A DNA stretch of 64,000 nt. Source: Methylorubrum aminovorans (GTDB lineage: Bacteria; Pseudomonadota; Alphaproteobacteria; Rhizobiales; Beijerinckiaceae). A program made the position numbers and the translations under genes. Where the stretch lies: positions 160,167 to 224,166 of the forward strand of contig NZ_BPRC01000009.1 in NCBI RefSeq assembly GCF_022179725.1. Direction: 5' to 3'. The notes under the pieces were generated by a model. That model did not search any database. It saw nothing but the letters and a program-made list of their open reading frames with translations, and was not told the origin of the DNA. This document shows, piece after piece, positions 18,471 through 27,884 of this stretch. Numbering within the stretch: the stretch's first letter is position 1; the number at the start of each line of letters is the position of its first letter.

Positions 18471-18782
18471 AACACCGGTCGATCGGAGGGGATGGGGGGA
18501 TGCCCGCCAGTCTCCCCCTCCCAAGCGTCGAGCGCGGAAGATTTCCTTCGCCCACCCGTGAAAATCGGACACCCCACAACGTGCCCTGAGCGCGCGACCG
18601 AGCCTCCGAGAGGAAAGATACAGATTATATTCTTACTTCCGTCGATTTATCATCTTTCTGTGACGCATCTAGGATTCGATCAATACTAGAAAATTGACAA
18701 TCGTCGTACAATCGCAAAATTTTTAAGACTTATATTTGATAAGTGATCGCAACAGCGGCAGTTGCGTTTTCAGGTCGTTCCG
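18471..18782 (+). promoter_or_regulatory. AT-rich upstream region of the cytochrome c peroxidase gene
   Basis: A strikingly AT-rich stretch (about 18600-18760) stands out in this high-GC window. It contains a consensus-like -35 hexamer TTGACA at 18694-18699. It also holds a 6-5-6 palindrome, ACTTAT then ATAAGT, at 18728-18744, which could be an operator. No -10 at ideal spacing is obvious, and I cannot assign the palindrome to a known regulator. No gene is seen here. Confidence 0.4.
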
Positions 18783-19796
18783 ATGCGTTCAAAGTTTAGC
18801 TTCATCGTTTCGATGCAGCTCTTCGTCGGCTGCCTCGCTCTCGCACCCGCGGGGGCTCAGAGCCTCGACGCCGTCAAGGCCGACTACAAGCGGCCGACCC
18901 ACATCCCGTTCCCGGAGGATGCGCCCTACTCGCCCCAATTGGCGACGATGGGCAAGATGCTATTCTTCGATCCCCGCCTGAGCGGCCAGCAGAACCTGAG
19001 CTGCGCCAGCTGCCACAACCCATCCTTCGGCTTCGAGGTGCCGGTTCCCGGCGCGATCGGCGCCACCAACAAGCCTCTCGCCCGCAAGGCCCCGTCGGTG
19101 CTCAACGCGGCCTGGATCCCGACCCTGTTCTGGGACGGGCGCGCGCCGAACCTCGAGACGCAGGCGATGGGTCCGATCACCGCCGATGCCGAGATGGACG
19201 GCAAGTTCCCGGAGATCATCGCCCGCCTCAAGCGCATCCCCGAATACAAGACCTCCTTCGATGCGCTCTTCCCCGGCAAGGGCGTGACGCAGGACACGAT
19301 CCTGACGGCCATCGCCACTTACGAGCGGACCATCGTCTCCGGCTGGGCGCCGTTCGACCGTTGGGTCGAGGGCGACGAGGCGGCGATGTCGAGCGAGGCC
19401 AAGCGCGGCTTCGCCCTATTCACCGGCAGGGCGGCCTGCTCCGGCTGCCACACCGGCTGGAACTTCACCGACAACAAGTTTCACGACCTCGGGATCGAGA
19501 CCAAGGATATCGGCCGTGCCGCCTTCGACCCGGATGACCGCTACGCCAAGCACGCCTTCAAGACTCCGGGCCTGCGCAACCTGAGCTACCGGGCACCGTT
19601 CGGGCATGCCGGCCAATTCGCCGACCTCGACGCGATCATGGCGCACTACGAATCCGGCGGCGTCCCGCGTCCCTCGAAGTCGCCGCTGATGAAGCCGGTC
19701 GACCTCACGCCGAGCGAGCGCGCGGACGTGATCGCCTTCCTGCGCTCCCTCACGGCGGATCAGACCGAGACGGCTCTGCCGAACCTGCCGAACTGA
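18783..19796 (+). CDS. Dihaem cytochrome c peroxidase family protein
   Basis: This periplasmic enzyme, 337 residues, has a signal peptide of about 26 residues ([19 protein letters not shown], cleavage near PAGAQ). Two haem c motifs are present: CASCH at about residue 74 and CSGCH at about 219. This is the layout of bacterial cytochrome c peroxidases and MauG-like proteins. Conserved neighbours include [12 protein letters not shown] and [16 protein letters not shown]. It would reduce H2O2 with electrons from small cytochromes, or oxidise a partner protein if MauG-like. I cannot separate these; no methylamine dehydrogenase genes lie nearby. Confidence 0.87.
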   Translation: MRSKFSFIVSMQLFVGCLALAPAGAQSLDAVKADYKRPTHIPFPEDAPYSPQLATMGKMLFFDPRLSGQQNLSCASCHNPSFGFEVPVPGAIGATNKPLARKAPSVLNAAWIPTLFWDGRAPNLETQAMGPITADAEMDGKFPEIIARLKRIPEYKTSFDALFPGKGVTQDTILTAIATYERTIVSGWAPFDRWVEGDEAAMSSEAKRGFALFTGRAACSGCHTGWNFTDNKFHDLGIETKDIGRAAFDPDDRYAKHAFKTPGLRNLSYRAPFGHAGQFADLDAIMAHYESGGVPRPSKSPLMKPVDLTPSERADVIAFLRSLTADQTETALPNLPN

Positions 19797-19851
19797 CCGG
19801 CCTCCGCCGCCCCCGCATCCCCATTCAGACGAACGACGAGACGACCCCGCG

Positions 19852-21504
19852 ATGTCGATTCGCCATAAGATCCTGTTGCCGCTCCTCGGCTTCATGCTGC
19901 TCGGGGGGCTCCTGTCGGCGATGGCGGGCCTGACGGGCCTCTCCGCCTTCGGGGAACTCTCGGGCCTCGCCGGGCGCGCGGTGGAGGCCAGCGAGGCCAG
20001 CCGCACCGCCCGCGACCGCTTCCGCCGGGCCGAAGCCCTGGTGGCGCGGGTCACGGCCATGACCGATCTCCTCGATATAGGCCGGATCGGCAGCGAGTTC
20101 ACCGCGAACGCCGACGCCCTCGAGGCGGGTCTCGGCCGCTTGAAGGCCTCGGCGCTCTCGGAGCGGATGCTCACCCTGTCCAACACGGCCGAGGCCGAGG
20201 CCCGGCAGTGGCGCGCGGGCGCGGAGATCCTTCTCGGGCTGCGCAAGGCGCGCGAGATCCCGACCCTGGCCGTCATGGCACGCTACAGTGCCGCGATCGG
20301 CCGCGACCTCGACGAGGCCGTGGCGCTGGCCGGCCAGGAGGCTCAGGCCCAGATCGGCGCCACCGGTGCGGCGATGTCGTGGAAGATCGGGCTCATGCTC
20401 GCTCTGTCCGCCGCGACCGTCGGGGCGGGTGCGGGCGTGGCCTTCTGGCTGGCGGGGAGCCTATCGAAGCCTCTGGTCGTCCTAGCCCGCGACACCACCC
20501 GGCTGGCGGGGGGCGACCTCGACGTCGTCCTGCCGGCCACCGACCGCCGCGACGAGATCGGGGCGATGGTCGCCGCCGTCCGGGTGTTCAAGGAGAATCT
20601 CATCCATAGCCGGGCTCTCGAAGCCGAGACCGCCCAGGCCGGCGCGGCCGCCGAGCGCCGGGCGATGGTGCGCAGCCTCGCCGACGGTTTCGAGGCGTCG
20701 GTCGTCCGGATCGTCGGCACGGTCGGAACCTCCGCCGCTCAGCTCCGCGAGACCGCGCAGACGATGAGCGTCACCGCGCAGCGCACGGCCGAGCGGACCA
20801 CCCGGATGTCCGCCGCAGCCGGCGCGGCCGCCTCGAACGTCGATGCGGTGGCGGCGGCGACCGAGCAGCTCGGGAACTCGGTCGTCGAGATCGGCCGCCA
20901 GATGCAGGCATCGGCGGACCTCGCGCGCGGGGCGGTGTCGGATGCCGACCGGACGGCCGGCGTGGTGCGGGAACTGAGCGCCGCCACGGCGCAGATCGGC
21001 GAGATGGTCGCTCTGATCTCCAACATCGCCAGCCAGACCAACCTCCTGGCGCTGAACGCGACCATCGAGGCGGCCCGCGCCGGCGAGGCCGGACGGGGCT
21101 TCGCGGTGGTGGCTTCCGAGGTGAAGGCGCTCGCCACCCAGACCACGCGGGTGACGGACGAGATCACGTCGCAGATCACGCGGATCCAGGGCGTCACCGG
21201 CCAAGCCGTTTCGGCGATCGGCGGCATCACGACGCGGATCGGCGAGATCGATACCGTGGCCGTCTCGATCACCGGTGCCGTCGGCGAGCAGGGCGCGGCC
21301 ACGAACGAGATCGTGCATCGCGTCGGCCGAACCGCGCAGGACACCCGTGCCGTGACCGGCCACGTCGCCGAGGTCGCGGAAGCCGCGGAGCGGACCGGTC
21401 TCGCCGCCGACCACGTCCTGCAGGCCGCCTCCGACATGTCAGCTCAGGCCGACCAGTTGCGGCAGGAGGTCGCCCGCTTCCTCGTCAACGTCAGGGCCGC
21501 GTGA
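19852..21504 (+). CDS. Methyl-accepting chemotaxis protein
   Basis: This 550-residue transmembrane chemoreceptor has TM1 near residues 7-28 and a helical periplasmic segment of about 150 residues. TM2 lies near residues 178-203 ([22 protein letters not shown]), followed by a HAMP linker and the cytoplasmic signalling domain. The tip motif for CheW/CheA binding is intact ([31 protein letters not shown], split by hairpin). No C-terminal NWETF-like tether is visible. The small helical sensor region gives no ligand clue. No che genes are adjacent, so it is an orphan receptor 55 bp after the peroxidase gene; a sensory link to peroxide is only a possibility. Confidence 0.9.
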   Translation: MSIRHKILLPLLGFMLLGGLLSAMAGLTGLSAFGELSGLAGRAVEASEASRTARDRFRRAEALVARVTAMTDLLDIGRIGSEFTANADALEAGLGRLKASALSERMLTLSNTAEAEARQWRAGAEILLGLRKAREIPTLAVMARYSAAIGRDLDEAVALAGQEAQAQIGATGAAMSWKIGLMLALSAATVGAGAGVAFWLAGSLSKPLVVLARDTTRLAGGDLDVVLPATDRRDEIGAMVAAVRVFKENLIHSRALEAETAQAGAAAERRAMVRSLADGFEASVVRIVGTVGTSAAQLRETAQTMSVTAQRTAERTTRMSAAAGAAASNVDAVAAATEQLGNSVVEIGRQMQASADLARGAVSDADRTAGVVRELSAATAQIGEMVALISNIASQTNLLALNATIEAARAGEAGRGFAVVASEVKALATQTTRVTDEITSQITRIQGVTGQAVSAIGGITTRIGEIDTVAVSITGAVGEQGAATNEIVHRVGRTAQDTRAVTGHVAEVAEAAERTGLAADHVLQAASDMSAQADQLRQEVARFLVNVRAA

Positions 21505-21566
21505 GGCAGTCCGGCCCGCAAGTCGGCCGGGTCTGACCGCCGCATGATCCCCGGTGTCGGCCGGTG

Positions 21567-22136
21567 CTACCGGTCGAGCCGCGCCAGCGCCGCGGCGATG
21601 CGGGCCGCGCCCGGCCCTCCCCCGGCGGCGACGCCGTGGCGGCGGTCGAGGGCGATGGCGCCGCGGTGGCTCGCATGGGTGATGGCGATGGCCAGCGCGT
21701 CGGCCGCGTCGGCGAGCTTGAACTCCGCCTTCGGCAGCAGGAACTTCACCATCGCCTGGATCTGCACCTTCTCGGCGTGGCCGTTTCCGGCCACCGTCTT
21801 CTTCACGAGGTTGGCGGCGTATTCCGCCACCGGCAATCCGGCGAGGGCCGGCACCAGCAGGGCCACGGCGCGGGCATGGCCGAGCTTGAGCGTGGCCTGC
21901 GCATCCTTGTTGACGAAGGTCTCCTCGACGGAGACCTCATCGGGCGTGTGGGTCGCGATGACGCGGGTGAGACCCTCGTGCAATTCACGCAGGCGCAAGG
22001 CCAGGGGCAGGTCGCCGTCGGAGGTGACGACGCCGCAGGCGAGGTAGGACAGCTTGCTGCCCCGCGCCGTGATCAGCCCCCAGCCGGTGCGGCGCAGGCC
22101 GGGATCGATGCCGAGAATGCGGATGTCCGTGGTCAT
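21567..22136 (-). CDS. ruvC: Crossover junction endodeoxyribonuclease RuvC
   Basis: This is the Holliday-junction resolvase acting with RuvAB, 189 residues from the ATG at 22136 ([20 protein letters not shown]). AAGGAGG lies at good distance upstream; longer starts are unnecessary. Catalytic acidic residues are visible in [15 protein letters not shown] and the C-terminal [14 protein letters not shown]. Unusually, it is not followed by ruvA in the same direction: ruvA lies about 800 bp away on the opposite strand beyond yceI, and ruvB is not in the window. Confidence 0.95.
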   Translation of the reverse strand: MTTDIRILGIDPGLRRTGWGLITARGSKLSYLACGVVTSDGDLPLALRLRELHEGLTRVIATHTPDEVSVEETFVNKDAQATLKLGHARAVALLVPALAGLPVAEYAANLVKKTVAGNGHAEKVQIQAMVKFLLPKAEFKLADAADALAIAITHASHRGAIALDRRHGVAAGGGPGAARIAAALARLDR

Positions 22137-22225
22137 GGCCTCGGCCTCCTTCAAAGCAGCGATCCGGTACGGCACGTACCGTGAACAAAGCCTTGCCGCA
22201 AACCCTCGGCCCGCGCCGGCGGCGT

Positions 22226-22855
22226 CTACTGGAGCTTGAACTCGCCCTCCAGCCGGAGCGCCACCTCGTCGCCGAGCAGCGGCAGGAAGGCGTTCACCCC
22301 GAAATCGGAGCGCTTGATCACCGTCCAGCCGTCGAAGCCCACGGAGTAGATCTTGTCGACCGGGTTGACGCCCGCCTGGTTGAAGGTGGCGTCGAACGAG
22401 ACCGGCTTCGACACGCCGCGCAGGGTGAGCGTGCCGTTGACCCGCGCGGTGGTCGGCCCCGTCGGCTCGATCGATTGGCTCACGAAGGTGGCCTCGGGAA
22501 ACTTGCCCGAATCGAGGAAGTCCGGCGTCTTGAGGTGCGCGTTGAGCTTGTCGTTCAGCGCGTTGGCGCTGCCGGTACCGATCTTGACCGAGAGGGTGCT
22601 CTTGGCCGGCGCGGCGGGATCGAGGACGAGCTCGCCCGTCACATCCGTGAACTGGCCGTAATAGGTCGAGAAGCCGAGATGGCTGATCGACCAAGTGATC
22701 TTACCGTGCGCGGTATCGAGGCGGTAGCGCCCGGCCTTGACCTGACCCGGATCCTTGGTCAGGGCCGGGGCGGCCTCCTGCGCGTGGAGACCGCCGGGCC
22801 CTGCGAGGGCGAAACCCGCCAGCAGGAGGGCGGCGAGGGCGAGCGTGCGCTTCAT
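22226..22855 (-). CDS. YceI-family periplasmic protein
   Basis: This 209-residue lipocalin-like protein has a signal peptide ([19 protein letters not shown], cleavage near LHAQ). The mature domain shows the YceI features ([26 protein letters not shown] at its start and [15 protein letters not shown] in the middle). Family members bind isoprenoid-type lipids in a beta-barrel in the periplasm. An AAGGTG ribosome site precedes the ATG. It separates ruvC from ruvA; no functional link to recombination is expected. Confidence 0.9.
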   Translation of the reverse strand: MKRTLALAALLLAGFALAGPGGLHAQEAAPALTKDPGQVKAGRYRLDTAHGKITWSISHLGFSTYYGQFTDVTGELVLDPAAPAKSTLSVKIGTGSANALNDKLNAHLKTPDFLDSGKFPEATFVSQSIEPTGPTTARVNGTLTLRGVSKPVSFDATFNQAGVNPVDKIYSVGFDGWTVIKRSDFGVNAFLPLLGDEVALRLEGEFKLQ

Positions 22856-22940
22856 GCGGTCACCTTGTCGGTTGTGCCGCCAAGACGGATATGGCCTTAG
22901 GCCAAGCGCGGCAACGGCCCCGAGGGAAGCTCACGCTCAC

Positions 22941-23567
22941 ATGATCGGCAAACTCAAGGGAATCGTCGATTCCTACGGAGAGGATTTCGTGATCCTCGAC
23001 GTGAACGGCGTCGGCTACGTCGTCCACTGTTCCGCCCGGACCCTGCAGCGCCTGCCTTCGCCCGGCGAGGCCACGGATCTGGCCATCGAGACACATGTGC
23101 GCGAGGACATGATCCGCCTCTACGGCTTCCGCTCCGATGCCGAGCGGGAGTGGTTCCGGCTGCTTCAGACAGTGCAGGGCGTCGGCACCCGCGTGGCGCT
23201 CGGCGTGCTGTCGGTGCTGGAGCCGTCCGCCCTCGCGACCGCCATCGCCACCGGCGACAAGGGCTCGGTCGCCCGCGCCCCCGGCGTCGGCCCGCGACTG
23301 GCAGCCCGCCTCGTGGCGGAGCTGAAGGACAAGGCCCCCGCCTTCGCCCCCGTCGATCCCGCGCTCGTGGCACTCACCGGCGCCGTCGAGGATCGCACCG
23401 CACCGCAGCCGGTCGCGGATGCGATCTCGGCGCTGGTCAATCTCGGTTATCCCCAGGTTCAGGCCTCGGCTGCCATCGCCGCCGCCCTGAAGGGCCTGGG
23501 CGACGGTGCCGACACGGTGGAGGCCAAGACCCTGATCCGGCTCGGGCTGCGGGAGTTGGCGCGCTAG
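22941..23567 (+). CDS. ruvA: Holliday junction branch migration protein RuvA
   Basis: This is the DNA-junction-binding subunit of the RuvAB motor, 208 residues from ATG 22941 ([25 protein letters not shown]). The order is an N-terminal OB-fold, two helix-hairpin-helix motifs ([16 protein letters not shown] and [16 protein letters not shown]), a linker, and the C-terminal RuvB-contacting three-helix domain ([18 protein letters not shown]). It is divergent from yceI and ruvC instead of forming the usual ruvCAB operon; no ruvB follows. Confidence 0.95.
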   Translation: MIGKLKGIVDSYGEDFVILDVNGVGYVVHCSARTLQRLPSPGEATDLAIETHVREDMIRLYGFRSDAEREWFRLLQTVQGVGTRVALGVLSVLEPSALATAIATGDKGSVARAPGVGPRLAARLVAELKDKAPAFAPVDPALVALTGAVEDRTAPQPVADAISALVNLGYPQVQASAAIAAALKGLGDGADTVEAKTLIRLGLRELAR

Positions 23568-23639
23568 AGCATCGTCCCGAAAGGTGGCCACCGGGTTTCG
23601 GGAAAAGATGGTGCGGAAACGAGAGGATAGAGCATCGAG
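23566..23639. repeat. Dispersed palindromic repeat, family 2 (AGAGCATC type)
   Basis: The element begins in the ruvA stop codon. CCCGAAA and TTTCGGG arms surround GGTGG-CCACC, and AGAGCATC occurs at both ends. A related element is at 45064-45124 and a more diverged one is near 46683. This matches a palindromic intergenic repeat widely seen in rhizobial genomes (recalled, not searched). Confidence 0.7.
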
Positions 23640-23643
23640 CTCC

Positions 23644-23940
23644 TCAGCCGCCCTCGTCGAACGGCGGCGGCTGCAGGCGCTGCCAGGCGGAGGCGATCCG
23701 CTCCGGCCGCACTTCAAGTGCCTCGGCACAAGCCAGCAGCGACGGTTCGTCGCTCATCACATGATCGAGAACGGCACCGAGAAAGCTGGGATCGTGCATG
23801 CTCTCGCGCAGCGTTCCGGGTTCGAGGCCACTCGCGGCCACGAATCGGAATAGCCGATCCTCGTCGGCGGCGAGCCATCCCAGTACCTCGACCGCAAGAC
23901 GTTCGCTTGCGGCATCACTATGATCAAGTTTGCGTTTCAT
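23644..23940 (-). CDS. DUF3572-type small protein
   Basis: This 98-residue protein starts at ATG 23940 ([33 protein letters not shown]). The helical, acidic composition and the [19 protein letters not shown] and [13 protein letters not shown] blocks fit the DUF3572 family. It diverges from divK, and the 77-bp gap must hold both promoters. The function is unknown; conservation beside divK is typical of alphaproteobacteria. Confidence 0.75.
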   Translation of the reverse strand: MKRKLDHSDAASERLAVEVLGWLAADEDRLFRFVAASGLEPGTLRESMHDPSFLGAVLDHVMSDEPSLLACAEALEVRPERIASAWQRLQPPPFDEGG

Positions 23941-24017
23941 CAACGAGTAGCAGTTTAAGAGAGTACGAGGGCCGGGCCACGGGGTGGAACGCCATCGCGA
24001 CCGCGCCGGAGCAGGTC

Positions 24018-24398
24018 ATGAAGAAAACCGTTCTCATCGTTGAAGACAACGAGCTGAACATGAAGCTCTTCAACGATCTGCTGGAGGCGCACGGCTACGC
24101 GACCCTCAAGACCGCCAATGGTATCGAGGCGATTGAACTGGCGCGCGCGCACCACCCAGACTTGATCCTGATGGACATCCAGCTTCCCGAAGTCTCGGGC
24201 CTGGAGGTGACAAAATGGCTCAAGGACGACGACGACCTTCGTAACATTCCCGTGATCGCTATCACCGCTTTTGCAATGAAAGGCGACGAGGAACGCATTC
24301 GTGAAGGGGGCTGCGAGGCGTATTTGTCCAAGCCGATCTCGGTTGCCAAGTTTTTGGCAACGGTCCGTCGCTACATTGGCGATGACGGCACTCCCTGA
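24018..24398 (+). CDS. divK: Cell-cycle response regulator DivK
   Basis: This single-domain response regulator has 126 residues. All receiver-domain residues are present: the acidic pair in LIVEDNE, the phospho-acceptor in [13 protein letters not shown], and the conserved Lys in YLSKPIS. The order divK-pleD (55-bp gap) is the hallmark arrangement of the Caulobacter-type polarity and cell-cycle network. In that network DivK switches DivJ/PleC/DivL activity and so controls CtrA. The kinases are not in this window. Confidence 0.93.
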   Translation: MKKTVLIVEDNELNMKLFNDLLEAHGYATLKTANGIEAIELARAHHPDLILMDIQLPEVSGLEVTKWLKDDDDLRNIPVIAITAFAMKGDEERIREGGCEAYLSKPISVAKFLATVRRYIGDDGTP

Positions 24399-24453
24399 GA
24401 CATCCTCGGACTGAGTACCGTCGCGGTCGTGACGGCCGCGCATCGGAGGAACG

Positions 24454-25827
24454 ATGTCCGCTCGCGTTCTGATCGTGGATGATCTCTACCCCAACGTCCG
24501 GCTGCTCGAGACGAAACTGTCGCTCGAGTATTTCGACGTGGTCGTGGCGATGAACGGGCCCGACGCCCTGGCGATCTGCGAGAAGGGCGCCTGCGACGTC
24601 GTGCTGCTCGACGTGATGATGCCGGGCATGGACGGGTTCGAGGTCTGCCGCCGGCTCAAGTCCAACCCCGCCACCGCTCACCTGCCGGTGGTGATCGTCA
24701 CCGCCCTCGACCAGCCCGCCGACCGGCTGCGGGGTCTCGACGCCGGCGCCGACGACTTCCTGACCAAGCCGATCGACGACACTGCGCTGATGACGCGGGT
24801 GCGCAGCCTCGTGCGGCTGAAGGCAGTGACCGACGAGCTGCGCTCCCGCGCCCTCGCCACGCGCGAGATCGGTGGTCCCGATCCCCTGGTTCTGGCCGCG
24901 GCCGATACGGGTGAAGGTGCGCGCATCCTCCTCGTGGAGGACCGGCCGAGCGCGATCGACCGCATCGGCACGGCGCTCTCCCAGTATCATCAGGTCACCG
25001 TTGAGACCGATCCCCACCGCGCCCTGGTGCGAGCGCCCGAGGAGCAGTTCGACCTCGCCCTGGTGAGCCTCGACCTCGAAGGGTTCGACGGCCTGCGCCT
25101 GTGCAGCCAGCTCCGCTCGCTGGAGCGGACCCGCAACATGGCGCTGATCATGATCGGCGAGATGCACGAGAAGGCCCGCATCACCCGCGGCCTCGATTTC
25201 GGCGTCAACGACTACCTGCTGCGCCCGGTCGATCGCAACGAGTTGGTCGCGCGGGTGCGAACCCAAGTGCGGCGGCGGCGCTTCTCGGAGACTCTGCGCG
25301 GCGCCCTCCAGGCCTCGATGGAACTCGCGATCACAGACGACCTGACCGGGCTGCACAATCGGCGCTACCTCGACCGGCATCTCGGCCCGGTCTTCGGTGA
25401 GGCGGCCCTGCAGCAGAAGGGCCTCGCCTGCCTGCTTCTCGACATCGACCGCTTCAAGCTCATCAACGACACCTACGGTCACGAGGCCGGTGACGAGGTG
25501 CTGCGCGCCTTCGCCGAGCGCATCCGCCAGTACGTGCGGCCGATGGACATCCTCGCCCGCTACGGCGGCGAGGAGATCGTGATGGTGGTGCCGGGGGCCG
25601 AATTGCCCGACGCCCGCGCCATCGCCGAGCGCATCCGCGAGCGGATCGAGGCGACGCCCTTCGCCATCGACGGCGGCACGCGCGACATCGGCGTGACCGT
25701 CTCGGTCGGCGTCTCCGTGCGGCGCGCGACCGATACCGGCCCGGCCGACCTGCTCAAGCGCGCCGACACCGCTCTCTACCGCGCCAAATCCTTCGGCCGG
25801 AATCGGGTCGAGGCGGCGGCAGCCTAG
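24454..25827 (+). CDS. pleD: Response regulator diguanylate cyclase PleD
   Basis: This 457-residue protein has three domains: REC1 (residues 1-120, phospho-acceptor in VVLLDVMMPGMDG), an adaptor REC2 (about 150-270) lacking the canonical phosphorylation aspartate context, and a C-terminal GGDEF domain. The active motif reads GGEEI, as in active PleD-type cyclases. The family makes cyclic di-GMP from two GTP at the differentiating pole and controls the motile-to-sessile switch. I could not place an unambiguous RxxD inhibitory site by eye. GGAGG precedes the ATG. It forms an operon-like pair with divK. Confidence 0.94.
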   Translation: MSARVLIVDDLYPNVRLLETKLSLEYFDVVVAMNGPDALAICEKGACDVVLLDVMMPGMDGFEVCRRLKSNPATAHLPVVIVTALDQPADRLRGLDAGADDFLTKPIDDTALMTRVRSLVRLKAVTDELRSRALATREIGGPDPLVLAAADTGEGARILLVEDRPSAIDRIGTALSQYHQVTVETDPHRALVRAPEEQFDLALVSLDLEGFDGLRLCSQLRSLERTRNMALIMIGEMHEKARITRGLDFGVNDYLLRPVDRNELVARVRTQVRRRRFSETLRGALQASMELAITDDLTGLHNRRYLDRHLGPVFGEAALQQKGLACLLLDIDRFKLINDTYGHEAGDEVLRAFAERIRQYVRPMDILARYGGEEIVMVVPGAELPDARAIAERIRERIEATPFAIDGGTRDIGVTVSVGVSVRRATDTGPADLLKRADTALYRAKSFGRNRVEAAAA

Positions 25828-25832
25828 TCGAG

Positions 25833-26309
25833 TCAAGCGCCCTCGGGCTCGGGAATTCCCGCCGCGGGAGCCGGCGGGAACAGACCGAGCAGCCGCGCGA
25901 CCTCGTCGCCTTCCGCCCCGCCGAGAAGGTCGGCCAAGGTGTAGCGGTCGAGGACCGCCAGGAACGCCGCGAGCGCCTCGCCCAGGGCCCGCCGCAGACG
26001 ACAAGGTGCGGTGATCGCGCAGGAACCGCCAGAGAAGCACTCGACCAGGGCGAGGTCGTCCTCGGTCGCCCGGACCACGGCGCCGACCACGATCTCGGCC
26101 GGTGGCTTGCCGAGGCGCAGGCCGCCGCCCCGCCCCCGGATCGTCTGGATCAGCCCGAGCCGGCCGAGCTGATGCACCACCTTCGTGAGATGGCTCTCCG
26201 AGATCCCGTAGGCCCGCGCGACCTCGGCGATCGAACTCTGCCGCGGCTCACGCAAGCCGACATAGATGAGGGTGCGGAGCGCGTAGTCCGTATAGCGGGT
26301 CAGGCGCAT
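25833..26309 (-). CDS. nsrR: Rrf2-family nitric-oxide-sensing repressor NsrR
   Basis: This 158-residue winged-helix regulator starts MRLTRYTDYALRTLIYVGL, as in Rrf2 proteins, with a helix-turn-helix in ISESHLTKVVHQLGRLGL. Three cysteines at 91, 97 and 103 (VECFSGGSCAITAPC) are placed as the iron-sulphur ligands of NsrR. NO damages the cluster in the family and releases DNA. The gene is divergent from hmp across a 94-bp gap with two NsrR-like palindromes. This makes NsrR a better call than IscR or RirA. It should repress hmp and probably itself. Confidence 0.9.
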   Translation of the reverse strand: MRLTRYTDYALRTLIYVGLREPRQSSIAEVARAYGISESHLTKVVHQLGRLGLIQTIRGRGGGLRLGKPPAEIVVGAVVRATEDDLALVECFSGGSCAITAPCRLRRALGEALAAFLAVLDRYTLADLLGGAEGDEVARLLGLFPPAPAAGIPEPEGA

Positions 26310-26329
26310 GACGGATCCGACCGGTTTTT

Positions 26330-26352
26330 AAGGTACATTTCAGTTGCATCTT
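26330..26352. promoter_or_regulatory. NsrR-like operator 1
   Basis: The 23-bp imperfect palindrome has an 11-1-11 layout: AAGGTACATTT, one base, AGTTGCATCTT. The half-sites fit the NsrR pattern AAGATGCATTT known from E. coli. It begins 20 bp upstream of the nsrR start and is centred at 26341, so it can serve both divergent promoters. Confidence 0.7.
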
Positions 26353-26369
26353 TTTAAGCTGTGCGGCAA

Positions 26370-26392
26370 AAGGTTCATTTCGAATGGATCTT
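26370..26392. promoter_or_regulatory. NsrR-like operator 2
   Basis: A second 23-bp palindrome has the same 11-1-11 layout: AAGGTTCATTT, one base, GAATGGATCTT. It is centred at 26381, exactly 40 bp from operator 1 (about four helical turns), and ends 11 bp before the hmp ATG. It occupies the place where the hmp ribosome site would be. No good Shine-Dalgarno is visible there, which raises the question of a leaderless hmp transcript. Confidence 0.6.
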
Positions 26393-26403
26393 TGGATTCG
26401 CCC

Positions 26404-27648
26404 ATGCCCGCACCGCTCTCCCCCCAGACCGTCGCCCTCGTCAAAGCCACCGTTCCGGCCCTCGAGACCCACGGACTCGCCATCACGCGGCGCATGTACG
26501 AGCGCCTGTTCGAGAATCCCGAGATCCGCGACCTCTTCAATCAGTCGCATCACGGCGAGACCGGTTCGCAACCGAAGGCGCTCGCTCTCGCTGTTCTGGC
26601 CTATGCCCGCAATATCGACAATCTCGGCGTGTTGACGGGAGCCATTGAGCGCATCGCTCAAAAGCATGTCGCGCTCAACATCCTGCCGGAGCATTATCCT
26701 CACGTTGCCGACGCCCTGCTCGCGGCGATCAGTGACGTGCTCGGCGAGGCGGCAACGCCCGAGATCCTCACGGCGTGGGGCGAGGCGTACTGGTTCCTGG
26801 CGGAACTGCTGATCGGCCGCGAAGCGACGATCTACCGGGATCAGGCGTCCAAGTCCGGCGGCTGGAACGGATGGCGCGATTTCGTGGTCGAGAGCGTCAC
26901 CCCGGAAAGCGAGACGATCCGCTCCTTCGTGCTGGTGCCCAGTGACGGCGGTCCGGTGCTGCGACACGAGCCGGGACAGTATCTCGGCTTCCTCGTCGAG
27001 CTGCCGGGCCGGGGTGTGCTGAAGCGGAACTACTCGATCTCCTGCGCCCCGAACGACCGTGCCTACCGCATCAGTGTGAAGCGCGAGGTCGCGGCGGACC
27101 GGCCGGACGGCTTGGTCTCGAACTGGCTGCACGCGGAGGCCCGGCCCGGAACCGTGCTGAAGGTCGCCGCCCCCGCGGGCGACTTCTTCCTCGATCGCTC
27201 GAGCGCCGAGCCGGTGGTCCTCGTCAGCGGCGGCGTCGGCCTGACCCCGATGGTCAGCATGCTGGAGAGCCTCGTGCAGGAGGCGCCCGAGCGTCCGGCC
27301 TGGTTCGTCCACGGCGCCATGAACGGACGGGTCCACGCCATGCGCGAACACGTGCGCAGCCTCGTCGCCAATCGCGAGAACCTGTCCGCCCGTACCTTCT
27401 ACGCCGAGCCGGAGGCGCAGGACCGGTCCGGCGAGCATTACGACGAGGCGGGGTTGGTGACGGCAGAGTGGCTCGCGGCGAACACGCCTTCGGATCGAGC
27501 GACCTATTATCTGTGCGGTCCCAAGCCCTTCCTGGCCGCCCTGTCGAACGGCCTCACCCGTGCCGGCGTGCCGGCAGAGCGGGTCCGCTTCGAGTTCTTC
27601 GGCCCGGCAGACGAGCTTCTGGACGAGGCGCCGAGACAGGCGGCCTAA
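26404..27648 (+). CDS. hmp: Flavohaemoglobin, nitric oxide dioxygenase
   Basis: This cytoplasmic enzyme converts NO plus O2 to nitrate using NAD(P)H. It is 414 residues from ATG 26404 (MPAPLSPQTVALVKATVPAL). The globin domain (1-140) has the B10 tyrosine in RRMYERLF, a distal Gln in GSQPKAL and the proximal His in IAQKHVALNI. The FAD domain has LKRNYSISCAP, and the NAD domain has LVSGGVGLTPMVSMLES. A longer in-frame start at 26344 would run through both operators and is unlikely. Regulation by NsrR is indicated by the divergent gene and the tandem operators. Confidence 0.95.
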   Translation: MPAPLSPQTVALVKATVPALETHGLAITRRMYERLFENPEIRDLFNQSHHGETGSQPKALALAVLAYARNIDNLGVLTGAIERIAQKHVALNILPEHYPHVADALLAAISDVLGEAATPEILTAWGEAYWFLAELLIGREATIYRDQASKSGGWNGWRDFVVESVTPESETIRSFVLVPSDGGPVLRHEPGQYLGFLVELPGRGVLKRNYSISCAPNDRAYRISVKREVAADRPDGLVSNWLHAEARPGTVLKVAAPAGDFFLDRSSAEPVVLVSGGVGLTPMVSMLESLVQEAPERPAWFVHGAMNGRVHAMREHVRSLVANRENLSARTFYAEPEAQDRSGEHYDEAGLVTAEWLAANTPSDRATYYLCGPKPFLAALSNGLTRAGVPAERVRFEFFGPADELLDEAPRQAA

Positions 27649-27678
27649 GGCGCGGACGGGACCGGATCAAGTACCGGT

Positions 27679-27843
27679 TCAGCCGGCGCCCGGATCGGTC
27701 TCGTCGCCCTGCGACGGCACGCCCGGCTTGCCGTCGGTCTTCTCGTTCGGGTCCTTGACCGCGTCGGGGGCGCTGTTGGCGGGTTTGTCCCCGTCCCGGC
27801 GCTCCCGATCCTTTTCGCGATCGTCGCCATCCTGCCCGTTCAT
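27679..27843 (-). CDS. Small hydrophilic protein (54 aa)
   Basis: This short frame begins MNGQDGDDREKDRERRDGDK and ends GDETDPGAG. It is almost wholly charged or small residues with no hydrophobic core, so it is probably disordered. A GAGGGAG ribosome site lies 7 nt before the ATG, which supports translation. It is the first of three small hydrophilic leftward genes in this stretch. I recognise no family; composition suggests a stress or desiccation-type protein, which is inference. Confidence 0.5.
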   Translation of the reverse strand: MNGQDGDDREKDRERRDGDKPANSAPDAVKDPNEKTDGKPGVPSQGDETDPGAG

Positions 27844-27884
27844 CGTGACGCTCCCTCAGGAATCCGGAATCGTATCGGGGCCGC

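Noticed and set aside
24018..24398. Alternative reading of divK as an ordinary CheY
   Set aside because: Immediate pairing with pleD and the sequence of the receiver favour DivK.
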